From positions 4,774,001 through 4,838,000 of the forward strand of contig OZ316897.1 in the NCBI GenBank assembly GCA_973895155.1: a stretch of DNA of 64,000 bases, in the 5' to 3' direction. The notes beneath the pieces are model-generated. The model had not been told where the DNA came from. It made no database searches and was given only the letters and a program-made list of their open reading frames with translations. Origin of the DNA: Marsupella aquatica. Taxonomy: Eukaryota > Marchantiophyta. Position numbers and translations under genes: made by a program. Position 1 is the first letter of the stretch, and each line of letters begins with the position of its first letter. Positions 1 to 11,355 of the stretch are shown in pieces.

Positions 1-462
1 AATAATGAATTGGATGATCTCACGACATTACGAAATGAATATCTGGATGACAAAATGAGGAGACTTTTTGAGGGTTTGCCCTTCTAGCATTGTGTACCGT
101 TCCTCAAAGATTTTTCCGTTTCTCAAAGAAGAATTTGAGGCAACGGAAAGAGAAAATCTACAATATAATTCTAAATTCAGCAGGATTACATTAAACTGAG
201 ATTTGTAGTACAAATCTGTCAGTAGTTTTTTCACGTCCGTCCTTTCAATGCCAATTGTAATCTTCTCTCTGGGCTGGTCCATCTGGATTCTGGTGCAGCA
301 TGAATGGATTGACGTACCTTCTCAGCATCCGCATTATAAACCTTTGAAAGGAATTGACCATAATATTTTAAGCTATGGTCTCAGTCTAAATTTGTACTTC
401 CATTGGGGTTCTCGAGAAACAGTAGCCAATCTGTTCAGGATGTCAATGCTCACAAATTCCCC

Positions 463-573
463 AATCGAGGGCTGAGCGATCGACACCCAGGTCTTGCTCA
501 GACGAACACAATCGAAGAGGAGTATATGATCGAGGGCTGAAAGATTGACACCCATGCTCGTTCAGACGAACGC
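463..573. repeat. 66-bp tandem repeat, about 1.7 copies
   Basis: Two head-to-tail copies start at 463 and 529. Both begin ATCGAGGGCTGA and carry a shared GACACCCA and CAGACGAAC core. They differ by scattered substitutions, so the duplication is not recent. No coding role is visible. Confidence 0.7.
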
Positions 574-1632
574 ATTAAAAATTGAACAGGGAGTCTATCT
601 ATGAGGTCCGTTTGCGCTGCATGCAAAATGTGCATGAGCACTTGTCGTGTGGCTTCCTTCGTGGGCCCCTCTCCGTCTCTAAGTCTATTGGTCTCTCCCT
701 CTTCTTCCTGTTTTGTCTCTCAGTCCTGTCGTCTCTGTTTTGTCTGCGAACCTTGGGAGGGGAACAAACCGAGAGACATGCCCGAAGGTTTTACTAACCT
801 TGACACGAGAATCACGCAAGCTGGTGTAATCACAGGCACACCGGCCCCGAGCTGCTGTCGTCTGGAATCGCTCTAACCTGTCACCGACCTTATTACTCAC
901 AAGCTAGCCATGCTGAAGAGGAGCTGCAAAACTTGGATCCTACAGTGTGCAGCCAGAGTGTGACATACCTGGCACAGGTTGTAAAGCACATGGAATTTGG
1001 CAGAGGCCGCCCTTAACAAACGCGTCTTAAGAGTGAAATAATACTGTCTTGTTAGATGGGACCTGGGCGTATATCGTCACCTTCGCTGATCTGCTGACGC
1101 TTCCGTTCTTGAGCACTGTTTAAACACATGGAAAATCCTTCCTTTTTGCGTGTACCTGAAAGCCGTGTATTTCTAGAGCGGGGGGGCTCGTTGCACGCTG
1201 GTAAGTTTAGCATGGAACACATTCGGGGAATAATCGTGGTCTTTCTCGAAGGGTATCTGTAGAGCAAAGCCACGACAAAGCATGCCGTACGCTCACCGTT
1301 GGCTCACACCCGGGCCGGGCATGCTCTTCTAGCTACCCCAGGCATTGCACTCAATAGGACATTGGTGCCATCATACAGTGCTAAATTTGCAGATGTCGAA
1401 GGTACGGCACCGGGACCTGTACTGGCCTAGAGAAGTTTTCAAAGCTAAATGTTTAAACGACCTCCATCTCCATGAAGAACTTATATCATGTCCCTGATAG
1501 AAGCACGGACGCTGTTTAAATATTTTACTGGCTAGAAGGTCGGTGGTAAATGAGACTCACAATTTGAATAGTTTACAGAAAAAGGGTGGCCAGGGTTCAA
1601 GAAATGTCGACGTCATCTGTTCAAAGGCTCGC
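574..1632. other. intergenic, no gene recognised
   Basis: Short open frames on both strands have no recognisable domain and overlap one another. I see no RNA gene and no repeat here. The stretch leads into the promoter of the gene at 1828. Confidence 0.5.
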
Positions 1633-1662
1633 CCAATAAGCTGTTTCAACCTTCTATTTAAA
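1633..1662 (+). promoter_or_regulatory. candidate promoter, CCAAT and TATA-like boxes
   Basis: CCAAT lies at 1633-1637 and TATTTAAA at 1655-1662. Transcription would be expected to start near 1690, giving a leader of about 140 bases before the ATG at 1828. The CCAAT box is unusually close to the TATA-like box, so only the latter is a good candidate. Confidence 0.4.
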
Positions 1663-1827
1663 CGCAGCTACTGGCACCACTCTCTGCACTGAGCTGATTA
1701 TTGCTGTCAATCCTTAGAAGAAGCTGCTGTACTCGTCTGGTGTCACTTGTTGACAGCCACATTCTGTCTGTTCTGTTGCACAACATTTACTGAGAAACGT
1801 AGGCAATCATTGCAATTTTCAAGCAGC

Positions 1828-3889
1828 ATGTCTTCCTCATCATACCGTAGAATCATGGATCCTTTGGCCTCTTCTCACACAGCGGGCTCGCGCACTGGAA
1901 AATGCCTTCTAGTTGTGTTCTTCGTTCTTGTACTCTTCTGTCACAGCATTGTGGCCATTGCAGTTGCATCAGACTCCGGAAATCTTCAAGGTACCGGCAA
2001 ATTTTGTAACCTCTGTCTGAATTGAGTACACGGGTTGATCGATGTACCTAGGTCGATGATGTCCGATTCGTTCTTAGCAGCAGACTGAATCACGAGTAGC
2101 GGCCTTTGACAATCGATTGTAAGGTTGAACGTGCGCTTCGAATTGTCAAGCGATCGTGATCGTCCCATATCGATTCGTTTGGGCGATGGTTTGGCCTACT
2201 GCACCAATCATCTCGATCAGGTCGCATTTCAAAGTAGCTAGAAAGATTAGTATTTTCGACCAATTTCGCGCTACTTGTTCTTCGCATTGTTGTGTATATA
2301 TCATCGGAGTAGCCGTAAAGTCCGATACTGAGTGTTCTGACTGGGACGGTATGATATTCTGATAGGTGCTGCCATTAAAATTTTTTTGGAGCCTTTGTAG
2401 AGTTTTTAAAATATGATCTTATGATTCAATGCATTCAAGAAAGTTGAATGTAGCATTCGTCCGTCTCTTCAAATAATTTACGCCTCGATCGCGATTCGTC
2501 GCCTGTCCTTTTGAATCGTTTCCTACACAATCGCAAGGCAGGATTTAGACGTTCCTGATGTGGTTTCGACAAGTAAATATTGATCGAGGAGAGCGCTGAG
2601 ATTCCTTTTGCTGCAAATCATCAGCATGCATTGTAATTAGGCTGTGCTTTTAGAATAACTTCCATCGCATATATTGTCAAATGTGTTACAGTAGTTCCTG
2701 AGTTCCTACACACTTCTTACATCGCCGTCCGCAGTATTGGCCATGTCAAGTCCCACTCTCCTGTCTAGGTTCTTAGTGCTGAATTTGGTTTGAAACCTTG
2801 CTGCCTGATCAAGTAAGAGTTTCTCATCCATTTGAGCTCCAGCTAGCTACCAATTTCGCGGCAGAAAGTGGATCCGATTCGTCGAGCACGTGTAGCTCAA
2901 GCTGCACTTCGTTGCATTGACTATGCCTTACAGTGCATTATAAGCTTTAGCGGGTGCTGGTGGTCTATCCAGATACCTCTTAGGTAATGATTGATGATCG
3001 TGATCCGAACCATTCGGCTGTACTCTGCAAATTACAGGACTTCCTAGTCGGATACGGGAAGTAACTGTGTATTTCGTCAAGTTCAGCAAAGGAATTCTCA
3101 TGTGATGGGTACAATGCTCTGTGGACATGTACACAATGGTCTGTTTGACTCGTCTCCCTGAACCACACCGTCTCGTAGCTGCACAGAATTCTAAATGCAG
3201 CTTCTCTGGATCATTATGAATGCAGGGGTGGACGGTGTTTCTAAAGATTTCTTGGCAAGGCTTCGAATTCGGGGTGAGAAGGCTAGACAAAACGGTAACT
3301 TTTTGCCTCCTTAGCCAAATTGATGTGATCAACCAGAATTTGAATTTCACAGCACAGGACAGCAAATGTTTTCCAGATGAATTCTTAGCTACCAAATACG
3401 TACGATTTCTTTCGCTAATAATGGAACGAATTTCCTGACTTTCCAGATCGAATTGGGTCGGAGGGAAGAGCACAGGCTGAGGTCATGCCCCCTGCTATTG
3501 GCATGCGTCGGGTGGAGGGATGTACAAGGACCCTGGACGATGTCTCTCCTCCAGGGACGTGGCATACGCCTAACGGCCAAGATGACGTTCCTCCAGTTGT
3601 CGCCGAAGACACGTCGGAGCAAACTAAGCACAAAGATTGGCACCTCAGCACTATCTCCGGGAGAGTTATTGTCCCTGACGCTGACAGCACTTCTCCGGAT
3701 ACCGTCGGAAGTGAAACGGAGTCAATCATTTTTCAGCAAAAATTTCGTGTAGTAGAACCCAGATTTCGTAGGAGAAGCCTGCTGCAGGGAGACATTTCCC
3801 CTCCAGGAATGTGGCCAGATTCTGACGATGACGAGAGCCAGCTTTCTGAATCTGTGCTACTACGGGGACGAAGACTAATGAATAAGTGA
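1828..3889 (+). CDS. candidate secreted peptide precursor, three exons
   Basis: I do not recognise the family. The model joins exons 1828-1990, 3226-3294 and 3447-3889 with GT-AG introns. All junction phases agree (phase 1, then phase 1), giving about 224 residues. Exon 1 encodes a basic N-terminus followed by a hydrophobic run (residues about 27-47) ending in small residues, which looks like a signal peptide or anchor. Exon 3 is hydrophilic and holds two copies of an Asp-(Val/Ile)-Ser-Pro-Pro-Gly-x-Trp motif, near 3537 and 3789. They lie after arginine-rich stretches, as processed plant peptides often do. Between the two copies, codons differ mostly at third positions, which supports translation of this frame. 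The stop at 3887-3889 overlaps a possible donor (GTGAGC at 3887), so a further exon near 4230 is possible. Function as a peptide signal is inference. Confidence 0.55.
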
Positions 3890-4796
3890 GCATCCTGTCT
3901 TTGGAAGGTGACGAGCAACGGAAGTGCCTTTAAACGCTTCGAGCGATAAATTACAGTATAAGACACCATTTCGCTGCCCAGAGTGTTAATTACCGGATGG
4001 CGATCTGGACCATTTTTCCTAGTTTGCAATGCTTTATTTGGGTCGAAATTCTGACCGGCCATACCACTACTGTACTGTTCCTTCGTAGCGCGCTCGGTAG
4101 CGCCGCGGCGCTAAGCCAGGACTGTTAAAACGACATGGCCAACGACCTGCGAAGAAATTTCCTGGCTGGGTTGGATACTCCCCGTTAGCGGGTCGGCAGT
4201 ACCAGTGTCAACTCGTGCATTGGTATCCTATAGACAGGAGTCCAGAGGTCCAGAGGATCACAGGATTGGCTACAGCAGTTCTGCAAGTGAGCATGAGAGC
4301 TTGCAGACTCTTGGTGAAACTACACAATCAAACATCATCGAAGCTGGACGTGAAGCACCGTACGAATTGTTTGCGCCCGAGTCGCTGACTCGCTTCCCTT
4401 CTTTGGAAACTACGTAGATGTTTCTTGTACTCAGCACGCAACCTAGGAGCTTAGCCAGAGCCCCGCCCCGCCCAGCCCAGGTTGCCAGCCACTAGCTACT
4501 AGCTCTTGTAGCGTACTTTTACTTCATAGCAGATGACATTTGTACAAATATACGACAAGACAACATATCATAGCCTGCTGGGTTGCAGCTGGACGAGGAA
4601 CTGAATCCTCGTTCGCGAATCCAAGCCCATACACATTAGTGCAGACTGACACCGTCTTGGATTTGAGATGAAAATATATTTGCCTAAACAAATGGCGAGC
4701 AATTCGAATAAAAGATTTTTTCTTCTCGACGTGCTGAAGAGTTACTTCGTTGCATTGTGTAGCAGTGGACTACAGACTTGAGTTATTCAAGCAAAA
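3890..4796. other. 3' flank; 16-bp GC palindrome at 4098-4113
   Basis: A possible terminal exon follows the acceptor before 4232 and stays open in one frame to 4417, but has no recognisable content. A perfect palindrome, TAGCGCCGCGGCGCTA, lies at 4098-4113. The rest shows no gene. Confidence 0.4.
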
Positions 4797-5582
4797 CATT
4801 GGTCATGCCAGACTTACATGAGATCTCTTTCTAGAGCATCAGCGGATCATGGAAAGATATTACTCTGTCTGGAATCTAAACAAATATCTCTCTTTAGCCA
4901 CCAGCTACTGTAACTCACGAGTGGTTGCTTTGAGCATCGGTGGAAGACGGGCATGACTCACATCCATCGTAAGCAGAGCAAACGAAATATTACTTTTGCC
5001 AGACCTGCGTGTGATTTGTTTCAGCAGGAGCGAAGACAGGGGTGACTTACTCTGTAACGAATTCAAACAAACCATCTATTATCCGCTCTTAATAGACTAG
5101 ACTGTAATTTCCTCGAGCAGATTTGAAGACGGGCGTGATTTTGAGTGTGAGCCAATGAAACTCTTCCAAGACTGCATGCGATTTCTCTGAGCATATAAGT
5201 TGATGATGGGCACAATTTGTCATGTAAGTAATTCATACAGAAGCCAAACTTCCTTGGGAATTCTTTCATTGAGTGGTCGGGCATTACTTTTGCTAGACCT
5301 GAGTGCGATTTGTTTCAGCAGGAGCGAGGACGGGAGTGACTTACTCTGGAACGGATTCAAACAAACCATCTATTATCCGCTCGTAATTAATAGACTAGCA
5401 ATTTCTTCGAGCATGATTGGAAGACGGGTGTGAATTTTAGTGTGGGCCATTGAAACTCTTCCAAGACTGCATGTGATTTTTCTGAGCGTATATATTGATG
5501 ATGCCTGGGCAAATTTGTCATGTAAGTAATTCAGACAGAAGCAAACTTCCTTGGGAATTCTTTCATAGAGTGGCCGGGCATT
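4797..5582. repeat. tandem duplication, unit about 294 bp
   Basis: Copy 1 (4989-5282) and copy 2 (5283-about 5582) share landmarks in the same order: ATTACTTTTGC, TTTCAGCAGGAGCGA, AAACAAACCATCTATTATCC, CTCTTCCAAGACTGCATG and TGTCATGTAAGTAATTCA. A shorter, more diverged third copy appears to precede them (4797-4988). Reading frames are not kept between copies, so this is probably noncoding. Confidence 0.8.
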
Positions 5583-5599
5583 GGTCATGGGCATGATTG

Positions 5600-6281
5600 C
5601 TAATTGTCAAACGGAATTCAGTACTCTGGAGGGTTGCTAGGGCATGTTCTATGGACGGTACACCTTCTCAAGTGTTTTTCCTTTGTACTTTAAAGCTTTT
5701 TAATAGGCTACCCCCAAAAGAGGGACTTATTACTATACTAACTCCAAACTATTTTTATTGTCATACTACCCCCCAAAATGTATATAAGTTTTTTAACCCT
5801 TATTCTCACCCACATAGTCAAGTGATTCCAATTGATTAAAAAAAACACTAATATTTTCATAAGTTTCAAAATTGAATTAAAAATAACTTGTTATTCTTTA
5901 CGGACCCCCATGAGAGGTCCCTTGTAAATTCCCTGCCACGAGGTTGCATCACATCAGCACAACCAGCCACAAATAGGACAGATCATATTTTTGACAGTAA
6001 CAAAAACGCACATTCATGTTTATGGCAAAAGCAACGTAACTTTTGGGGTGCCATGCCATAAATATTAAATGTGAAAAAACCAGAATACAAAGGCAGAGAT
6101 GTCATTTAGTAAAATAAAGTTACCATTCTGATATTCGTCAATGATATATCAATGTTTTACATCAATACTCTTATGTTTTTTAATTGTTTGCAAGTTTGAA
6201 AAAATAACCAATCAATAAAAATGTACATAATTAGAACCCCTTTGGCCCCACATTGTAAAAACTAAGTAGATAATCAATTTC
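5600..6281. other. AT-rich intergenic stretch
   Basis: No gene, RNA gene or organised repeat is visible. The sequence is AT-rich with A and T runs. Confidence 0.5.
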
Positions 6282-6472
6282 CTTAGTACTTGATTAAATC
6301 TTTCAATGTTTGATTTATTGGAAAACTCAAGATCAAGAAACTCATGACCTCTTTAATACTATCTTCATCAAATTTGTCAATGTCAAACTCATTGGAAAGC
6401 TAGAGTAAAATTAGAAACTCATCATCTCCTTAGTACTTGACAAAATCTTTCAATGTTAGGTTCATTGGAAAG
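6282..6472. repeat. degenerate AT-rich tandem repeat, block 1
   Basis: Loose repeats of a unit of about 60 bp contain CTCATTGGAAAGCT, TTAGTACTTGA and AAATCTTTCAATGTT. The same unit reappears at 9497-9740, so the material between looks like insertions into, or duplication of, one satellite-like block. Confidence 0.5.
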
Positions 6473-7915
6473 AGTGGTGGACCTTGTCACCCAGCGCCCT
6501 CACCAATCCCATCACCCACGCCTAAGTGCCCCTGGTGCCCAAACGCCTCCACGGAATACCTCGAGCAAGCAACCTAGTGCCCCTTGCACCACCAACGGCC
6601 CTTCCCATACGAAGCCGCACTTGCTCTCCAACATGACCGCTACTCAACGATCCTCACTGTCTGCACAAGCAACCAAGCGTCTCAGTAAGTCACCCTTCAA
6701 GATCTAGATCTCCCAAGTCTAGCATCCTAACTCAAGCTCAACAGGCATTGGTAAATAGGTCAGCGATAGGTCCTCCCGATGCCATAAGTCGGAACCAGAA
6801 CCGACGCCCACTGTTTGTCCAGAACAACTTTTTCCTTGGGCGCAGCCCGGGTTCCCTCCCGTCCCTATCCATCACCAATTGACCGCCCTACCCCTAGGAC
6901 ATGCTCATGCCCCAAATAGCGTAGCTTGTCCTAAAGCTTGTCCCTACACGTCGGGACCAGAATGGCCCCAACTTTAGCAACCAACTCCTGATTCTCGCCC
7001 CACTGATAAGCTAGGGGCCAAGTGCCCTTGGAACTCAACCTCCACGCCTACTTGGCCTTGCCTCCCCAATTCAAGCTCCCTTGAGAGATTGAACACGGCT
7101 TGGCTCCTATTTCGACAAGATTTGGCAAGCGGGTAAGATAGCACCCGTAAACCTTGAGAACCTATGGCGCCCCCAGACCTAGATGAGCTCAGGAAGATGT
7201 ATCCCTCCTTGAGATCTTTCCAACACACCCAAGAAGGCCCCCAACGGACTTCTTGTTGGGAAGTTATCATCATTTCCGTTTGGCATTTTCCCTTAGTGTA
7301 CGTCACGACCACCGCATCTCACAACTTTGGCTCGCCCTTAGCCCTCAGGGATGCACCATTCCTCTCATATATGCTTCTGGAGACCTGCCACCCCCGGACC
7401 AACTTTGGTCCCCAAATTTTGGCCCCCTACCTAGACCCCAACCCGCATGTCTGGGCGCGCCACCAACTGGCAACGCCCATAACTTCCTAGTTAGGCATCC
7501 ACAAGCAGAGTGTCTTAGCCCGTTGTGATCTTGCCGACCCAATGCTCATGCCTAGGCCCTCAGATCTCATCGCCGATCAGGGCCCCCGATCCGCCAAACC
7601 CAGATCGGGCCATAACTTGCGCCCCAAGCGTCCGTTGCCCATGGAGTCAACTCAATTGGCCTTGGGCCCAAGAGAAGCTCTCACTCAAGCCCTCCAAACT
7701 CAAAGTCCATCTGGGGGTCCGAACGGTTGACCTTGAGCCCGGCCCTTTTTCCCTTCAACCCAACCTGCTCTCAGCTAGTCTAAGTCCTTAGAGTGCGTCA
7801 CCAGCTTGGCGCCTTGCCTTCGCCAGTGCCACGTCCCACTGCCCACAAGTCTTCCCATGCTAACTCTTCCCCGGATGGCCTATCTGGGTTTGGACCATAA
7901 GGGAGCTCAGCTTTG
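6473..7915 (+). repeat. unclassified GC-rich dispersed repeat, copy A
   Basis: It starts AGTGGTGGACC, like copies at 10838 and 35688, and stays collinear with the complete copy E (35688-37173) until about 7915, where the last 60 or so bases are missing. Several short frames are open because the sequence is GC-rich, but none is shared between copies as a protein. It has no LTR or terminal inverted repeat that I can see. Confidence 0.7.
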
Positions 7916-8049
7916 TCGTGGGGATTCCCTTTAGAAGGCTAGAATCCGTATTGTATTATTTGAGTTTATGTGAAAAAGGTTTTACTTAAAAGCTTCATAG
8001 TAGTACTATTAGAGTATATATGTTACATTCTATATGCAATGTGTACATT

Positions 8050-8266
8050 CTACAATGGTACATAGTAGTTTCACCATTTACACATACTAGTTTTATCAAC
8101 TATGCATAGTAATTCCACCAACTACGCATAGTAGTTCCACCAATTACGCGTAAAAATTTTACCAACTACGCATAGTAGTTGCACCAATTACGCATAGTAG
8201 TTCCACCAATTACGCGTAATAATTCCACCAACTACGCATAGTAGTTCCACCAACTATGAATAGTAC
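8050..8266. repeat. 22-bp minisatellite, about nine units
   Basis: The unit is CCACCAACTACGCATAGTAGTT with variants such as ATTACGCG. The core AACTAC-GCATA-GTAGTT is an imperfect inverted repeat, so each unit could fold or bind a dimer. Spacing stays at 22 bp through the middle of the array and degrades at the left edge. It lies just upstream of a palindrome pair and a TATA box. Confidence 0.85.
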
Positions 8267-8271
8267 TAGCA

Positions 8272-8300
8272 CACTTATAAGTGCTTGACACTTATAAGTG
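8272..8300. promoter_or_regulatory. paired 12-bp palindromes CACTTATAAGTG
   Basis: Two perfect copies lie at 8272-8283 and 8289-8300, with starts 17 bp apart. They sit about 75 bp before the TATA box, a fitting place for a dimeric regulator. Function is inferred from position only. Confidence 0.5.
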
Positions 8301-8374
8301 CTTGATGCTTGTCACTTGGCTTTCATCCAAGGGTCAAGGCATCGATCCATGCCCTCTTGGAAATCATAAAGGGG

Positions 8375-8387
8375 CACTATAAATAAA
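8375..8387 (+). promoter_or_regulatory. TATA box (CACTATAAATAAA)
   Basis: This is a strong plant-type TATA sequence about 30 bp before a CT-rich stretch (ACTCTCCTCATT near 8401) typical of start sites. It would drive the small gene at 8824 or an upstream short frame starting at ATG 8599. Confidence 0.5.
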
Positions 8388-8823
8388 GTGAAGAGGAGCA
8401 CACTCTCCTCATTCGTATTGTTTAATCTATCATGTTGGACTCGCAACACTGTAAGGAACTCTTCCCTCTCTTGTGCATATGTTTTGTTTATTATTTACAT
8501 CCATGTTTGGGTACTAAGTTGATTGTTGGCCTTAGAACTATTTTATGTTTTGTGTTTATTAGTCTTGAGATCAATTTAGTGTGCTTGTAATAAATAATAT
8601 GATAAATAGAGTACCTAGAGTTTATCCCCCACCTGCTGTGTCATTTGTCAATCCTTTTTTAATTGAAATTCATTGTCTTAGCAAGCATACCATGAGAATG
8701 CATCTTCTTTATCATTTTGGGTTTGAGTTAAGGGAAACAGTTATGAATAGCAATGCACCATTTGTATACCCGATTGTTGTTTATGGAAATCAATGAAATG
8801 TAACTATTTTTATTTTATATTAG

Positions 8824-9416
8824 ATGGATTTTAATAGACAACCCGTAAATGTACCGGAGTTAGATTTGAATAGGCTTCCTAATAATGTATCTTATTTTCC
8901 TTCATCTATTGACATTAGAGTGGTATGTCGTAAGAAGGTTGATTGTAGAGATGTTTTAGTTAGAAAGTATGGAGATGAAAAATACAATGTTATGCTTAGG
9001 ATGTCAGAGCCTGTGATTATATCATCTATGGTAATTCTTAAGATCATAGTCTTTATTTTTTATAATTGACTTATCTAATTGTAGGATTCGTTGGAAATTG
9101 CAATCTCAGGGGGGGTCACTTCCATGGAAGTGGCATATCATGTGCGACGAAGTATAGGGCCATTTAAATGGTTTTGGCGAAAGACTTATTAAGTCTTCTA
9201 TGGAAATATAGGGTTATTTAATTACAAAATGCATATGTGTCATCACATGATTGGTGCCGTACAACTTTCTAGAAAGTGACTTAAGGGGGTCATAAATGAC
9301 CCAAACCGTCGCATGTGATGTATGACCCTTCATATAGTGATCCCCCCGAGATTGCAATCTATGACTTGACTTGGGTTATGTGGAAAGAGGATAGGCCGAT
9401 TCAAGGCTTAGTATGA
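8824..9416 (+). pseudogene. small two-exon gene disrupted by a hAT-like MITE
   Basis: Exon 1 (8824-9030) encodes 69 residues. It ends at a GT donor at 9031, and a 54-bp intron ends in TAG at 9084. Exon 2 starts at 9085 in phase and is broken after 20 bases by the MITE at 9105-9350. Across the insertion, after discounting one ATTGCAAT copy, the frame stays open to TGA at 9414-9416, giving about 94 residues. The protein is unrecognised; its N-terminus is polar and rich in Asn, Pro and Leu. An upstream frame (ATG 8599 to 8796) may be another exon. It could belong to a transposon whose repeats lie at 8050-8300. Confidence 0.5.
9105..9350. mobile_element. hAT-like MITE 1, 246 bp
   Basis: The ends are CTCAGGGGGGGTCACT and the complement of CTCGGGGGGATCACT. 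It is flanked by a perfect 8-bp duplication ATTGCAAT (9097-9104 and 9351-9358). An 8-bp duplication with short inverted ends fits the hAT superfamily. It has no coding capacity and is inserted in exon 2 of the small gene at 8824. Confidence 0.8.
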
Positions 9417-9496
9417 GGAAGCCGCTCATCGTAGAGTGGGACAAAGGCTGTGATACTCATGATCACTCTAACAAAGGCTGTGATACTCATGATCTC

Positions 9497-9740
9497 TCTA
9501 ATTCTTGACGAATACTCCCAATGTCACAAATCAAAAAGCTAGAGAGATTGAAAACCTCATGATCTCTTTAGTATCATGAAAAAATCTAACATAAAATTTG
9601 TCAATGTCGGACTCAATGTTGGAAAGCTGAAAGAATTCATGAACTTATGATCAAAATTTCTTATTGTCACACTCATTGGAAAGACATAAGAATTTAACAA
9701 CTCATTTGGAACTCGACAAAATTTGTCAATCTAAGGCTCA
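9497..9740. repeat. degenerate AT-rich tandem repeat, block 2
   Basis: This is the same loose unit as block 1 (6282-6472), with CTCATGATCTCTTTAGTA, TTTGTCAATGTC and CTCATTGGAAAG. Confidence 0.5.
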
Positions 9741-10574
9741 TTGAAACCCTTTCTCAATTAAGAGATGTCACAATCTCATCACCATCACAAACTTAGCCGT
9801 TGCAAATTGATTTATTCGATTACATCATCATCGATTATCCGCAATGCTTGCTTCCCGACTTCAATTGTTCGCGTCCCTCTAGTCTTCAACTGAAGCTCAC
9901 TCTAAACATAGGTTGACGTCAAATGCAACCTTTATGTTGAAGAAACAATTGTTGCTCTTCCCCCTCACACCATAACTTTCTTAAACAAAAAAACCTACAA
10001 AACCTTCATGTGAAGTGATGGCTCGTTCGTTTTGTGCGTTCTTCCCACCAAAATGACCATCACTCTTTTGCCAACAACTAAGTGTTGTACTCCAGTCTGT
10101 CTTGTGGCGGTAATGCTCAATATAACTCACAGATGATCAATCAAGAATGGTAGAAACACGATTTCTCCAATGTGTAAATGAAAACCGTAAAAAACTCAAT
10201 TCCTCCATATTCAACCTTCCATTTGTCAAACCAGAGAGATCATATCAACCAGATCAATCTCCTCTATCTTTCAAACGTTCTCTTTGTACGAGCACACACC
10301 AAGACCACCAGGAGACTCAAAACCATTGGTTACCGTCTGTTGAAAATTGATTTCACTTCATCACACACACATTCCTTGGATGAACATGGGGGTCCACGGA
10401 TCAATTTGAGAAAATTCTTAAATCTTCTTTTAGAACCAATAAAGCAACCCTATGCTTCATTGCATGTGATGTGTCATTTTGTGAAAATTAAACCCTCAAG
10501 AATGGTCTTAGGGATCCTAGATCATGATGAGCTTCTTATCAATATGTTTGGTTGCTATTGTAGACAATGAAGAC
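9741..10574. other. AT-rich stretch, no gene recognised
   Basis: A 130-residue frame at 10178-10570 has no recognisable domain and unremarkable composition. I see no repeat structure. Confidence 0.4.
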
Positions 10575-10752
10575 CATTGAGCAACGGTCATGTTAAGAAG
10601 CAAGTGCGACTTTGTATGAGAGTTGTCGTCGACAATGATAGAGGCATTGGGTTGCTTGCTCAAGGAGTTCCCTATAGACATTTGGGCACCAAAGGGTACT
10701 TAGGCAAGGGTACTGGGATTGGTGAGGGCACTCGGTGGCAAGGTCCACCACT
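10575..10752 (-). repeat. GC-rich dispersed repeat, inverted 5' fragment
   Basis: This is the reverse complement of the first 180 or so bases of the family, ending in CCACCACT at 10745-10752. It lies head to head with the forward copy starting at 10838. Confidence 0.7.
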
Positions 10753-10837
10753 TCCAACATTGTTGATTCCAACACCAAGCTCCTCTATGGTCTAGGCCCC
10801 CGGGACGGCCATCTAGTGGGGACTAAATATGGGGGGA

Positions 10838-11355
10838 AGTGGTGGACCTCGCCACCCAGTGCCCTCACCAATCCCAGCACCCGCGCCTAAGTGCTCTTGG
10901 TACCCGAACGCCTTCATAGAACTCCTTGAGCAAGTAACCTGGTCAGGAACTTGGCCCGGAACTTGGTACCTTGTGCACCTCTAGCGGCCACTCCCATACA
11001 AAGCTGCACTTGTTGGGCCCTAACGCAAACGTTGCTCAACGGTCCTCACTGTACGTCTACACAAGCAACCAAACACCTAGGTAAGTAACCCATAAGATCT
11101 AGCGGGGGATCTAAGCCCTCCAAGACTAGCATCATAACTCAAGCTCAACAAACTTACATTGGTAAGTAGATCAGCGAATAGAACCTCTTGGCCCACCCTG
11201 GGCCCACATGGCCTAGCCATAAGCCAAAGCTAGAGCCAACACCCATTGTTCATCCTGAACAACCCCTCTTTGGATGCTGCTCACGCTTCCCTACTTTATA
11301 TCCGTCATTGGCTGACCGTTGTGCCCTCAAGACGTGCTCATGGCCCAATTAGCTT
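10838..11355 (+). repeat. GC-rich dispersed repeat, copy B/C left part
   Basis: It starts AGTGGTGGACC and is collinear with copy E until it is cut by the hAT-like element at 11356. The same copy resumes at 15187. Confidence 0.75.

Noticed and set aside
4098-4113. Member of the CTAGCGCC palindrome family
   Set aside because: It has an even centre with a two-base core, is single, and lies 38 kb from the MULE-like element. Chance similarity is more likely.
6473-7791. Proteins in the GC-rich repeats
   Set aside because: Frames of 60-112 residues occur on both strands but are not conserved between copies, as expected from composition.
8050-8266. CRISPR-like array
   Set aside because: The 22-bp units are contiguous with no spacers, and the genome is eukaryotic. 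It is a minisatellite.
10178-10570. 130-residue host gene
   Set aside because: No recognisable domain, no promoter, and its neighbours are all repeats.
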